Shown here piece after piece: positions 1 to 10,515 of a DNA stretch of 64,000 nucleotides. The stretch is from Pyropia yezoensis (taxonomy: Eukaryota > Rhodophyta > Bangiophyceae > Bangiales > Bangiaceae): contig CM020620.1 in assembly GCA_009829735.1 (NCBI GenBank), positions 7,084,545 through 7,148,544 on the forward strand, written 5' to 3'. The notes beneath the pieces are model-generated. The model did not search any database, was not told where the DNA came from, and was given only the letters and a program-made list of their open reading frames with translations. The translations under genes and the position numbers were made by a program. The first letter of the stretch is position 1; each line of letters opens with the position of its first letter.

Positions 1-40
1 GGGCCTTGGGAAGGTCTGCCCGATAGGCCAAACAGCAACG

Positions 41-71
41 AGGCACTTCGTGCACTAAGCACGAAGTGCCT
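41..71. repeat. perfect 13 bp hairpin in R1 copy 1
   Basis: AGGCACTTCGTGC (41-53) pairs with GCACGAAGTGCCT (59-71) around a 5 nt loop. The same stem recurs intact at 15750-15780 in the inverted R1 copy with a different loop, so the stem is conserved while the loop varies. Confidence 0.85.
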
Positions 72-553
72 TGATGCGATGTCGTGCACTTCCGCCCCTT
101 CTTGAGGCATGACCCCCCCCCCACGCCACGCACACAGGAGACGCCTTCCCCCTTGCTTCCTGGGTTCGCGCACTGTCGGCGCCTGTGGAGAACCCACTCC
201 ACCTGGGCACGCCCCCCAGCACTGCACTCCACCTGCCAAAGGTAGAACCGCCAGAGGGAAGCGGGCTTGGGGGGGGTTGCCTCCCTGATGTGCCTGGTCA
301 AGAAGAGGGGTCCACGAGGGGAAGGGGGGGGAGACGCCGCTTCGTCAGGAGCATGAGGGGCACCTGCCCGAGATGCCTCAATGAGCACTGGACACATGAG
401 GACCAGGCTTCTTCGTGGACCAACCAGGCGACCCCATGACATGGAACATTTATCTCAAGAACGGCCATCTAAGAAACGGTGACCCGCACACGGAAAAAGG
501 TCCTCAAAACAATGGCCTCCAGCCGTCCCTTTGCTCCTCTCTAAAATCGACTA

Positions 554-750
554 CAGTCTTTCTCCATTGTTGGGCACCCTTTGTGGCGACCGTAAGCCCA
601 AGGATTTAACTTGATTCCGCCCTCTGATTGGTCGGTGACAACGATCGAATGCTGACACATGCGTTGATCGCACCGTAGAGGTCGGTCGACCTGCATTGGT
701 TACTAGACACCGTGCCCAAGAAAGGATGTCACAGCAATGGAGAAAGACTG
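554..750. mobile_element. 197 bp MITE, Tc1/mariner type, TA target duplication
   Basis: The ends are CAGTCTTTCTCCATTG (554-569) and its reverse complement (735-750), with one mismatch just inside. The element is flanked by TA at 552-553 and 751-752. R1 copy 2 holds the empty site: the equivalent position, 15269-15270, has a single TA and no insert. The interior has no coding capacity. A TA duplication with termini starting CAGT is typical of Tc1/mariner-derived MITEs. Confidence 0.9.
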
Positions 751-1037
751 TACCCCTCTTCCAAGCCTCAGTTAGCACATGGGCCCGGACCCACCCCCGA
801 GCCGGGCAAATCAATGCGAAAAGGATGGCCCCATTTCAGGTTCGACAGCAGCCGGTCCACCTAGGGTGTCCCTGAAAGCGGTACACCGTCCAGGGGACCC
901 AAGGACCTCATGAGTTCGCATGGGGCTATGTGATCCTTCTGTCAGCATGGCCACCGTGGACTCCGCTGCGGCCGGTGCGGAGCCCGGGCCCGAGCCGAGA
1001 AAAACCTCCATGTATCTTTTTTGTGCAACGTACCGTA

Positions 1038-2633
1038 TGAGAGCGCATCAGACATAAAAGCTCCACACCGTGAACATAGCGGCTGTTTTTTCATCACTTT
1101 TCCGTCGTTTCTCCCCGGCGGCAACCAGGTACCGCTTTCTGGCGAAGTGGCGTTGACTCCGATTGCGTCTTCACATGCATGTGATGCCATCATCCGTTTG
1201 GTAGCGTTCAGCAGGAGCGTGATAGCACGTACAGGGCAGTACAACTTTGGGCTTCCATCCGATGTCGATAGCTTAAGATCAAAGTAGACCCCCGTGCTTG
1301 CGCCGGATGCTCTGATATGGGGCCCGCTGGAAGAGGTAGCAGAGGAGGCCAGACCGAGAGTGTCCTTGGGAAGATAGGTATGTACAGTACATGCGTACGA
1401 GACGCCAGCACTACACCTCCGGGCCCATATGACAAGCTGTGTATGAGAAGTCTACCACAGGGCACTCATGCGCCTACCTGCCAAGTTTGGAGCGGAGAGC
1501 TGCAGACTTCCTTCTGCACGGGGCCTTTTCTCAGGCGTCTAGCTATCGTCGGCTGCCTGCGCGGCGCCCTGAGGGGCGACGCATGCGTCGCAGGACGGAG
1601 GGCAGCATAGAACGTAGGGGCTGTGACGGCTTGACATGAGCCCCCCCCCCGCTGTGAATTCCCCCCTCCTCTTGGTCAATTGCACCCACGCCGGGTTGCC
1701 GCCTCGGTTGCTGCCGCCCACCGCGCGCGCGAGGCACAAGCCTTCCGCTCTCGCGCTTCACCCTGGCAGGACGCTACACCGGCGCGGTCATCAGCGAGGG
1801 ACTGAATCCCGCTCTTCCGCCGTTGGCGTGGAGACCAAAACATGTCAACGCCGATGACTTAACAGGTACAGTGCCCGCGGCAGGGGCGCCTGCTGGTCGC
1901 CGGTGGAGTCCCCCAGGCGAAAGGCACTCACTGGACGGCTGCGAGCCACGCTACAATAGGAGAATTCCCCCATGCACAGCAGATAACAGCACGATCCATC
2001 TCCACCCTGGGCTCTAAAAAAGGGCTACGCCCAACGGGAACAGGTACACAAACGCGTGCAGCCAAAAAAGAAAAAAGAGCACATGGTTGCAAGAGGTTCA
2101 CAGCCAGCGCCCCGAAAGTCGACCTGCCGCCCACTCACTCCCCGGCGTGAAAGCAACGGGCACAGTATGTACAGCCGCCGGCAAGCGAGCAGGGGTGACG
2201 GCGAGACGCACTCAGAAAGAAGGGAGAAGGGAAAGGAGGCCAGCGTTGACGGGAAACGCAGCCATGCGAAGAGAGGGTGCAAGTGAAGACGGCGTCGGAT
2301 GAAAAAAACGCAGCAAAGCGGGGAAAAACAGCTGCGGCTGAAAAGGACCCACAGCCGGCCGCAATAGTATGGACAGGACGCCGCGAGGCCCACTGCCCTG
2401 CCCCCCTCCATCAGAAAAAGGGCAGCCCCATCCTGGCCAATGCACCCAGATGGCAGCGGGGAGAGGCAGCCTGTCGGCCCGTGGGGTGGCACCAGTCAGT
2501 CAGTGGTGGTTGTAAGCAGCAATGACGCAATCGGAGAGGACGCCAAAAAATGGTGCAGCAGGGAACGCCGGCTGGGCGAGGCCGACGTTGACGAGAACAG
2601 GGAGAGGTTGAGCCGAGCACGCCACGGCGACGC
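1038..2633. other. intergenic, no gene recognised
   Basis: About 1.6 kb between R1 copy 1 and the armadillo-like gene. Short open frames exist on both strands, but none shows a recognisable domain or plausible protein composition. The part from about 2040 to 2330 is purine-rich on the plus strand. It probably contains the 3' flank of the minus-strand gene at 2634-4730. Confidence 0.5.
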
Positions 2634-4730
2634 TCAGGGCCCGTGAAATGAGTCGCTGCCAAACGACACGCGCTTACGCCCCCCCCCCCCTAGGTGCAGT
2701 GCGCGGAGATGCCGCGACGCTCCGCGTCCCGACGGAGAAGGGTGGCACGTGCGAGGCCCACAGGGCGGTGGGGAGGCACCGCCGCCACCACCCCCACCCA
2801 CCCCCTTTGGGTCGGCGGCGTGCACGACGCCGAGGATGTCGGACGCGAGCTTGGCCAGCGACGGGTGGAGCCCCGGCCGCGCCAGCAGCAGCCCAATCGC
2901 GTCGGCCACCGACGCGTCTGCGACGGGAGTAACGCCCACGAGGCCGGCAAGGGTCGCAAGCGCCGCGTCCACAACTCCATCGTCCGTGGAGGCCAGCGCG
3001 GCGACCGCAACGCCCAGTGCAGCGGTTGCGTCAGAGGCGGTGGCGTCGGTAGACGGCGGCAGCACCACCGCCGAGCCGATCGCTGCCAGCGCCAGCCGGT
3101 ACAGCCTCGGTGACGGGGGGACGCTAGCAACAGCGGCCGCGAGAACGCATCCAACAGAGCCCTCTTCGTCTCCGGCCTTTGCGGAAGAAGAGAAGAAAAA
3201 TAGCCGCCGCGCAATGCCCACCGCCGCCAACGCTGCGAGGCCCGCCTCGACAAGCGACGACGGCGGAGGCGGCACGACCGCCGCAGCGCGCGACAGCAGG
3301 CCAAGCAGCGCACAGCGGCCACCCTCGTCGAGCAGGGCAGTTCGCATCGTGGCCGACGCGGTGGCCACAACATGGACCGTATGGCATGCGGCGATGGCTA
3401 CCTCTGGCGGGGCGGCCGCCACGTCTGCCACGCGTACCCAATGGAGGAGGGCGCGGAGGAACCGGGCCGATGGTTCCACCGGCCGCAAGTCCCACGCATC
3501 CGCGTCCACCCCACAGGGGCGGAGGATGCACTGCAGCCATGCATGGAAATCGTCGCCATAGAGCGCATCGCTGCCCCGCACCCGGCCGCCTGAACAAGCG
3601 GCGTTACCCATGGGCGACGGCGGCGCAGCCGGCACCAAGGCGACACCACCGCGGCCAACTAATGGCGGCCGGCCGGCCACCGGCAACAGAGCCACCACAT
3701 CCACCGCGCACGCCAGCGACAGCGCAGACACCAGGATTCTGGGCGGGGTGCACTTGCCCTCCAACACGCCAAGCAGCGCCAGCAGAAGGCCGGGAGGCGG
3801 CGGCACGGGCACCTCCACGGGAGTGCCCGCCCCCGCGCCAGTCAACACACCGAGGACAGCCAGCGCGGGTCGGACCACCCCCTCCACGGCGGGATACGCG
3901 GCCACAGCGGCCACCAGGCCGGCCGCTGCGGGATCAACGCCACGAAGAGCCATCGCACGCAGGGAGGGCGTGCACGCCACCCCCTCCAGGGCGGTCGCAG
4001 CGGCAGCCGCAAGGGCCTCATCGGGGCCCCACCCCTTAGCCCCCAGCCCGCCCCACGCCCCCCCTGCAGGCCGCAGTGCAGTCACCGCCAGCGCGGCCGT
4101 CGCGGCCGCTGCCGCACCTACCCCTTCCAGGTCCCCACCCCCCCCGTCCTCCCCCAGCGCCACAGCTGCAAGGCGCAGCACCCCCTCCTGCACCGCCGTC
4201 CGCCCAGGGCCAGTGCACACCCCCGCGGCGGTCGCCAAGCTGGGTAAGCCGCGCATCACCAGCGCCCGGCCAGGTGGCGTCGAAGCCAGGGCGGACGCCG
4301 CGTCCACGGCAGGGGCCAGGCCACGCTCGGTGCCCACGCTGAGCCGTGCCGCGGCGGCCACGTAGGATGTAGGCGGCCGAGCCGCGGTTGAAATCAGGCG
4401 CAGCAGGGGGGGGACCGCACCCGCAACCGCCGCTGTGGCCGCCAGCCCCGCATCATGCGGCGCATGCCGCGCGAGCGCGGTCGCCAAGCGGACGGCCGCG
4501 ACAAGCTGTCCACCTTCGACGGGACCGTCATCCCCGCCACCAGCGTCGGACCCCGTCCCCACCCCGGCTACCAACCCCGCGACGTACGCCACCGCTGCCA
4601 CCCACTCGTCCATACGCGCTTGGCAAAGATGTTCTCTGTCCTCCGCTCCCCCTTCCCCGTCCCCCACATCCCCTCTGTCGGCGGCGGCCAGCCGCCCCTC
4701 TAACGCATCCAATGGGCTCGGGCCCGCCAT
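2634..4730 (-). CDS. armadillo/HEAT-like repeat protein, hypothetical
   Basis: Single-exon frame of 698 codons. I take ATG at 4730 as start (context CGACAATGGC); the open frame extends upstream only with a GTG at 4853, next to a possible splice-donor-like GTACGT. The protein is almost wholly amphipathic Ala/Leu/Val helices in tandem, each with a Gly/Pro turn and a small-residue second helix, which is how armadillo-like alpha solenoids look. A less repetitive insert near the middle contains DDFHAWLQC. The C-terminal 70 residues are Gly-rich and cross a C10 tract (2681-2690), so the exact end may be affected by homopolymer length. No signal peptide or membrane segment is evident. Function unknown; the family usually makes protein-protein scaffolds. 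It is divergently placed from the plastid gene at 5903. Confidence 0.7.
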   Translation of the reverse strand: MAGPSPLDALEGRLAAADRGDVGDGEGGAEDREHLCQARMDEWVAAVAYVAGLVAGVGTGSDAGGGDDGPVEGGQLVAAVRLATALARHAPHDAGLAATAAVAGAVPPLLRLISTAARPPTSYVAAAARLSVGTERGLAPAVDAASALASTPPGRALVMRGLPSLATAAGVCTGPGRTAVQEGVLRLAAVALGEDGGGGDLEGVGAAAAATAALAVTALRPAGGAWGGLGAKGWGPDEALAAAAATALEGVACTPSLRAMALRGVDPAAAGLVAAVAAYPAVEGVVRPALAVLGVLTGAGAGTPVEVPVPPPPGLLLALLGVLEGKCTPPRILVSALSLACAVDVVALLPVAGRPPLVGRGGVALVPAAPPSPMGNAACSGGRVRGSDALYGDDFHAWLQCILRPCGVDADAWDLRPVEPSARFLRALLHWVRVADVAAAPPEVAIAACHTVHVVATASATMRTALLDEGGRCALLGLLSRAAAVVPPPPSSLVEAGLAALAAVGIARRLFFFSSSAKAGDEEGSVGCVLAAAVASVPPSPRLYRLALAAIGSAVVLPPSTDATASDATAALGVAVAALASTDDGVVDAALATLAGLVGVTPVADASVADAIGLLLARPGLHPSLAKLASDILGVVHAADPKGVGGGGGGGASPPPCGPRTCHPSPSGRGASRHLRALHLGGGGRKRVSFGSDSFHGP

Positions 4731-5902
4731 TGTCGCACGACCCCCGTTGGACGTCTGCGAAGCACCCGCCGGTCCGGCCGCATCGCCGAGCGCAGACGGG
4801 GCCGCCCCGCGGGGAGGGGGCGCCGCCGGAGGGGGCGCCGCGTCACGTACCACGCAGGGCCCGCAGAGACCAAGTAATCAAGGAGAGAGGGGGGTATGGT
4901 AGGGGGAAGGAGGGGGGGAGGGAGGGCAACACGACACTTGCGGTGATTGAGAGTGCAGCACCGGCAACCGAGGCGGCGGTGGCGGGGGTTCGAGGCGCCG
5001 GCAGGCAGGGGCAGAGACAGATGGAGGGCGTCGGCACGACCACGCAGGCGCAACCCTGTGCGCGGCGGGGGACAGAAGCCCTCGCCAAGAAACCACAACA
5101 CAGCGCCACGACACCTGGTTGGTAGACAGCCGGGCGGGTGGCGTGGGCGAGGAGGGGGAGTGCGCACGTCGACGGCGGCACGGCCGGGCGCCGAGAGGTG
5201 GCGTCGGCCAGTTCGGCGGCGCGCGCGGCTGCACCCCGCCGTCGGGAGGGGGGAGAGGGCCGGGCCGGCGCGCACGCAGCCTTGCGCGGAGAGGCGGCGA
5301 GCGCGCCGCCCGCCCTTCGGGGGCCCGCCACGCGGCCGCACGCTGGCGCCTCGGTGGGCATCGCGTCAGCGGCAGCTTGGGGGAGGGTTGAAAACGCACA
5401 CGTGTACTGTACGTATCTCATCGTCTCTCGCCGTTGCATTGACCAGACGTGGGAATGAGAGAGTTGCCCTGTTTTGTCGCCAAAACTTTGAATTATGAAA
5501 ACGGCTTTAATTCAGACAAGCGCACGAGTGAGTCCTCTATTTTGGGAGGCCACGTGCAAAACGTCGCAGGTGCGCTGGGGGGGATTGCGCGGGCGGGAGC
5601 TGCCCGGGAGGGCGCCCCCCGTCCAGACAGTCCTCCTGCCATCGTGGACCATTCGCTCACGAGGCCATCGCGGTCCGAGGGGCAATGGCGCCGGAAGGTG
5701 ATCCGTGGCGTTCTCTGCCTGCGCTGAGCTGCGCCCAACCAAACCTCATCCGCCCCCTCTTCCCCAGCACCTGTCCCCGCCACCCGGGTTTCCCTCCACG
5801 ACGCTAGACCGGGTATTCCGCCACGAATCCAGCACCTGAGCCGTCCATTCCCATCTCTCCCTCCCCCGCCTCCCCCCAGCGGGTCCCACTTGCCTGCTCT
5901 CT
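4731..5902. other. intergenic region between divergent genes
   Basis: About 1.2 kb separating the minus-strand armadillo-like gene from the plus-strand plastid gene; it should hold both promoters. The overlapping GC-rich open frames on both strands are repetitive in composition and have no recognisable domain. A lower-GC stretch around 5390-5530 interrupts the GC-rich background. No specific control site can be named. Confidence 0.45.
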
Positions 5903-7099
5903 ATGGCGTTTGTGGGCGCCCCCCTCGTTGCCCCCGCCCCGTCTGCTACTCGGGCCCTACGCTGCGGATGGGCGGGCGGTCAGGCGGCTCCCATGGCCGC
6001 CCGGCGGCGGCGAGTCGTTGTTGCTGACGCTCCCCCCCCTCCCCCTTCTTCCCTGCCGATGGTCATGTCGATTGTCATCACCGTTGGGGATGTGGTGGTC
6101 CTCCGTCCAACAAAGTCCTCCACGGGCAAGCCCTCCCTTGCTCTGGTGACGGGTGTTGCGAGCAGCGGTACAACTGCCGACATCGAGACTTTGGACGAGT
6201 TTGTGCGCTCCTTGTACGTTCGTTCAGGCGACTCAACGTACGTGGCGGTGAAGGAGATGCGGCCCATTAAGGCGGACTATGTGGACGCACAGGATGGTTG
6301 GATTGTGCTGCCCGAAGACGTGGAGTCAGTCGCGTCTTCCTTTCAGGCGGTGCCCCTGGACGAAAGCGTTGAGTCTTCCAGCGAGCCGGAGGTCAAGGTG
6401 GTGGCCGCCACCCCCAAAGAGGTCCCAGAGGAGTTGCAGGGCGGGCCCACCCCGTTCCCGATGCCGACTAAGTCACAGGCGTTGCGGGGGGCAGGTGTGG
6501 CGGCGGTCGTTGGGTTCCTGCTATACCTTGGCTACTCCAACGTCCAGGGGACGTTTGCGTCCAGCCCGCTGTCCTTTGACGAGGGCACCCAGGGGGCCAA
6601 TGTCGCTACTTCGTACGTTGAGTTATTTGCGTGTTTCCGGGGCTCAGCAGTGATGGGGGATGGCGGTGGTGGTGGCAGCGGCGGGGGCTGGTGTTGCGTT
6701 CGTCTTTTGTGCTTGGACGCTTTCTTGAGAACGCTGGGCGGCTGCAGGTGCCGATGCCCCCGGCGGAACGGACTGTTATCTCAGTTATTCCGGTAGGTGT
6801 CTAGCACACAGTTGGTGCGAGAGGAGGTGCCATGGTGACTAGCATGTCGTCGTTGGCACGACGGTGGTGGAACGGTGTCGGAGGCGCATTGCTAACACAA
6901 GACCTGGTGGTTCCTTTTCTCACGGCGATGCTGTGTGCTCGCTCACGATGGTTCATCATTCTCTCTTCAACGCCACAGCTTCCGGTCTATTGTGCTGTTT
7001 TTGGCGGGCGGCTCCTCCGCTCTGGCTTTCTTTGCTGCGGGCGGTCTTGCAGTCTGGGCGGTGTCGGGTGGCGCTGATGCGGACGGGGGGGCCAAGTAG
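5903..7099 (+). CDS. plastid-targeted two-helix membrane protein, unknown function, two exons
   Basis: Proposed join of 5903-6612 and 6979-7099 (276 aa). The intron begins GTACGT at 6613 and ends CCACAG at 6978; the phase agrees (TC + C gives Ser), and without splicing the frame degenerates after residue 237. The N-terminus MAFVGAP, then Ala/Arg-rich sequence, resembles a red algal plastid transit peptide. Residues about 50-130 form a beta-rich soluble part starting GDVVVLRPTKS, perhaps SH3-like. After an acidic linker come two hydrophobic segments, about 196-214 (GAGVAAVVGFLLYLGY) and about 240-266 in exon 2 (SIVLFLAGGSSALAFF). A thylakoid or envelope membrane protein with a stromal or lumenal beta domain is likely. 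I do not recognise the family. Confidence 0.7.
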
Positions 7100-7657
7100 C
7101 AGTTCCTGCGTGACATTCGCACGCTGGGTTGTGTTGCCCGCTGCAGGCGCAACACTGGCAGTCCCCGTGGATGATAGATACCCTTTGGGTTCCGAAGTTT
7201 GCAGTCCGCGCCCGTATCAGCGGTTTGTGGGGTTTTCGGCACTGCACTCGTCGTGCTCTTCCTTCTTCTGTGTGGCCTCTGTGTCGTGCAGTTGTTTTAT
7301 TGTTGCTTTTGCGTTCTTGTTACAAGCCGATAGCTGTCTTGTTGGTCTTCGGCTGGCGCCCCCCGATTCCTTTACCACTCGTTTTCATGCACGCGCTCCC
7401 GAGTTTGTATGGGCCGTAGCATCCTGTTCGGCAGCCTGGATTGATGAGAAAGATGTGCACAAGCGTTCCCGGTTGATGTGTGTTCCAGAGGGTGCCGATA
7501 TAGAGTTGCGGCTTGCAAGAGGGAATTCAAACAGAGCAGCACATGCCAGAGTATCGCAAGCAATAAAATGTGGGAAGACACTGCATACCGCGGACCAGAG
7601 CAGGCATATGTGCGACTCGTCGTCGAACAGCCGAGCCTCCCTGCAGCAAACGGCGCA
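7100..7657. other. intergenic between convergent genes
   Basis: About 560 bp between the plastid membrane protein gene (plus) and the proposed last FKBP exon (minus). T- and G-rich compared with the genes, probably two 3' untranslated regions. An AATAAA-like motif on plus lies at 7562-7567 (caataaaat). No coding signal seen. Confidence 0.45.
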
Positions 7658-8841
7658 TCAATACACTTGCGCACCCTGACAGGAGAGAAAACGACCGTGC
7701 ACAGGATGCACCAGCAGAAGGGTCCCAGCAAGCCACGCAACCATAAGCAAGGTGAGGCCGTCGTCCTGGAATTAGCATTCACAGACGACATCAGTCGTCT
7801 CTCCCCCGCGTTCTGTGCACCTTCTCTCGGGACCCATCGGCAAGTCTTACAAACACCCCCCTCCCCGTCGCCCCCCCGCACGGTGCCGTCCAAGCGGCAC
7901 AGAAGGCCCAAACATGGACGCCACCGCCCCGCCCCACATACCATATTGATGACGCTGTTGGGGTTTGTCCCCGACCGCCGCACTGAGAGGAGTGACACGG
8001 CAAACTCAACCGTGGAGTTTGGAGGAACCAGCGGGGGCTTTCCCCGTGAGCCGTACGCAAACTCAGGGGGCACAACCAGTAGCCGCTGGCCGCCCACCTT
8101 CATGCCCTCCATGCCTGTGCGTCAGCACCGACAGGTTGGAAAAACGGGAGGGAGCAAGTAGGCAAGAGTAGCGCCAACTCGGTGAGTTCCAATGCATCCA
8201 ACACGTGAGCCAACGGTCCACAATGGTCAAGGCATCTGCAAGAGACCGCTTTGCACAGCACACACAGCACTCTCCCTTGGTCGTTTCCGTTCGCGGGACT
8301 AATGGATGTCATCAAGGCTCGGAGCCCGCGCCACCCGCAAGACTAACCCACTCAACTTACCCAGGTTAATGCCCTTGAGCACAGCACCCGCCCCCGACTC
8401 TGCGCCATAGGTAAAGCCGACCGGGGTAGCGGCCAGGCCCTGGCTCTCCCGGCTGCTCTCAACCTCAATATCTCCACAGTACAGACTGTAATGGATGGCG
8501 ACGGTGTCCCCAGGATTGGGCTCAAAGCCCTTGCCAATAATGACCTCGCGGTAGCGGATACCGCTGCCCTCCATCACCTGCTCGGGGCCCGCCTTCTTCA
8601 TCAGCCTCCCAATGCTGATGGCCTCCGCGGGTGGGGCAGGAGCGGCCACAGCTGCTGCCGCCACCGCGGCGGCGGCGAGAAGCGCAGACCTGCGGCTGAC
8701 CACAGGGGAAGGCGTGGAGGGGGAGGGGCTTCCCGCAGGGGGGGCCCCCATCGTCACCCAGCGGCCGACCCGTTGGGCATCGCGGCAGGCGCCCAGGGGC
8801 AGGCCGACCCCGGCCGCACAGAACGCGGTGAAAGGGGGCAT
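7658..8841 (-). CDS. FKBP-type peptidyl-prolyl isomerase, thylakoid lumen type, three exons
   Basis: Exons on minus: 8841-8361, 8114-7942, and a proposed third 7765-7658 (253 aa in total). Intron 1 starts GTAAGT (8360) and ends CACAG (8115); intron 2 starts GTATGT (7941) and ends TTCCAG (7766) with a TGCTAAT branch-like motif just upstream. Residues 1-74 are a bipartite target signal: a transit region, then SRRSALLAAAAV (Arg50-Arg51, twin-arginine) and a cleavage site after AEA (72-74), as in Tat-dependent lumen proteins. The isomerase domain follows with GDTVAIHYSLY, GMEGMKVGGQR across the exon junction, PPEFAYGS and PPNSTVEFAVSLL. Exon 3 would add a hydrophobic tail (LTLLMVAWLAGTLLLV), odd for a soluble lumen protein; it rests on splice signals only. 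The start is the ATG at 8841; the frame upstream lacks an ATG that fits better. Confidence 0.85.
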
Positions 8842-9909
8842 GGTCGAGTATGTGGCGACAGAGACAGCGGAACAAGTAAGGGGCGGCAGTGAGCACGGTC
8901 GGGGGGCGAGGTCAGCGGGGTGGGGCCACGAGGATGACACAGGGTTCCAACGTTGCTTGCAATGCGCTTCTTCGGGTCAACCAACGAGAACGAGTGTAGG
9001 CCTGGAGAGGTCGCCTGAGGGATCTGGCCATATCTCCGGTGTGGAGCAACTATGCAAGTAAATAACGTTTTTTTGTGAAAATCACTAGTATGCAGATTGC
9101 AGACCGAAGACGCGGACGCCCTCCTTGTTCCGCGCGGCGCGACGGTGGAGAGGGGTGGGCATGTCGTCCACGCGAGAGCAGCAACATGGACAAGGCCCCT
9201 TCGGCAACTGAGCAATGATTAGCGAGGAGCACGGTTGGGCACAGACCCGCGCGCCGGCGGGACTCCTCTAATTAAAGAAAATTCTTAGGCAGCGGCAGCT
9301 CGTTACATTGGGCTGACGATGACGCCCGCGGATGTGCCGCAATCGGCCAGGGAAAAGAGACGGTCAAGCCACTGCTGCTGCATCTGAAACTCTTCAGGCT
9401 GAGTAGTAGCGGCAGGGCCTCGCCGTCACCCATTAATCCCCGCAACAATCCCCGCAGGTGGGGGCAGCGGCAGCTTGCGCGGGAGAGTCTGCCGCTACTT
9501 CTCCCCCGCCCAGTCCACTCGGTACACTTTTTGACGACGGCACACCCCCTGCAGGCCGCGCCTGTATGCCACGCACAGCGAGGCCTACAACGGCTCGCCC
9601 CCACCCCCTACCCCCTCCCCACCCATGGGAAAGAGAGAAAGTGCCTAAAACTTTAGGCCGCCCCAGCGTGACACCGCCACGCCGCTGAGCCCCCACAGTG
9701 GCATGAGCAATGGGGGGGTTGCGGCGCGCTACTGGCTGGCTGCCACCCGAGATCCAGTAGGGAGTGGGGCGGTCAAATTCCTCGCCCAACGGCCAGCGAG
9801 AGGTGGGGAAGTGGAAGAAGAGCCACGGAATCTCCACAAGGCACATATGATCTGTGGATGATCCCGTCTCACTGGAATGTGGATGGCCAGCCCCGCCAAA
9901 GATGACTGT
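8842..9909. other. upstream region of FKBP gene, no gene recognised
   Basis: About 1.1 kb of mixed composition. The first few hundred bases should contain the FKBP promoter. Open frames on minus at 9433-9846 and 9272-9604 have no recognisable domain, and I do not call them genes. Confidence 0.4.
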
Positions 9910-10263
9910 CTATGGAGGAAAGGGTGTCTGGGAAGCGCCGTCACGAAAAGAATTGGCGATGATGAAGTCTAACAGTCGGGGCGGAGTGGAGAACGACCCC
10001 CACCTGACGCGGGATTTACGTAGGCCTGGCGTTCCGTCCCCACCCGCCACGCCAGGGGGACCCTTGACCAGGCGGGAGCGTGACCGTTGGTCCAGACTGC
10101 ACTTCACCGCGTCAACGGCGGGTGCCCCAGAGAGCCTCCACGGCACATGGCCATCGCGGCGGCCAGGCGGCCGCGGGTAGCTCGCCACGCCGCGTGGTGG
10201 CGCGGCGGGGGGCTTCGGTGCGTAGCCGCTCCCCCAGCTACCGGAGGAGACGACCATGCTCAT
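9910..10263 (-). CDS. small hypothetical ORF, weak support
   Basis: A 117-codon ATG-initiated frame (ATG at 10263). The product starts MSMVVSSGSWGSGYAPKPP and is rich in Gly, Pro, Arg and Ser, with no membrane segment or known motif. The composition is less extreme than surrounding noise frames, but there is no domain, no neighbouring operon-like context and no splice evidence. It may equally be the 5' exon of a longer minus-strand gene or a chance frame. Confidence 0.2.
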   Translation of the reverse strand: MSMVVSSGSWGSGYAPKPPAAPPRGVASYPRPPGRRDGHVPWRLSGAPAVDAVKCSLDQRSRSRLVKGPPGVAGGDGTPGLRKSRVRWGSFSTPPRLLDFIIANSFRDGASQTPFPP

Positions 10264-10515
10264 GCTGGCCGGCGGCCGTCAGGGCGGCATGGTAGCCGTC
10301 TTCTCTTCACCGTGGTTGGGCGCCCTCCGAGGTGTGCGCAGCAGAGGTCGGCCTAATGATGAGTGTGCTCGGCTGGCTTTTTTTGCGCGGGAGTGGGGGA
10401 TAACGAGGCGTGGGGTGATAACGCACGGGACGTGTTGGGGACGTCGCATCCCCCCGAAGCTGGTATGCAGCTCCGCGATGATTCTGTTGTTGTCTCAGCG
10501 GCGTGTATGTGTGTA

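Larger units (their letters stand above)
1..1035 (-). mobile_element. R1 repeat, copy 1 (partial, runs off left edge)
   Basis: The reverse complement of this stretch aligns along most of its length with 14986-15808, including the terminal motif near 1010-1035 (TGCAACGTACCG read on plus), the 13 bp hairpin at 41-71 and the C-tract near 112-122. Copy 2 shows that the family has inverted termini, so this is an inverted partial copy whose distal half lies outside the window. The outer end is followed by TA (1036-1037). The short open frames inside are GC-rich noise and are not conserved as proteins between the copies. It looks non-autonomous; the class is not certain. Confidence 0.7.
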
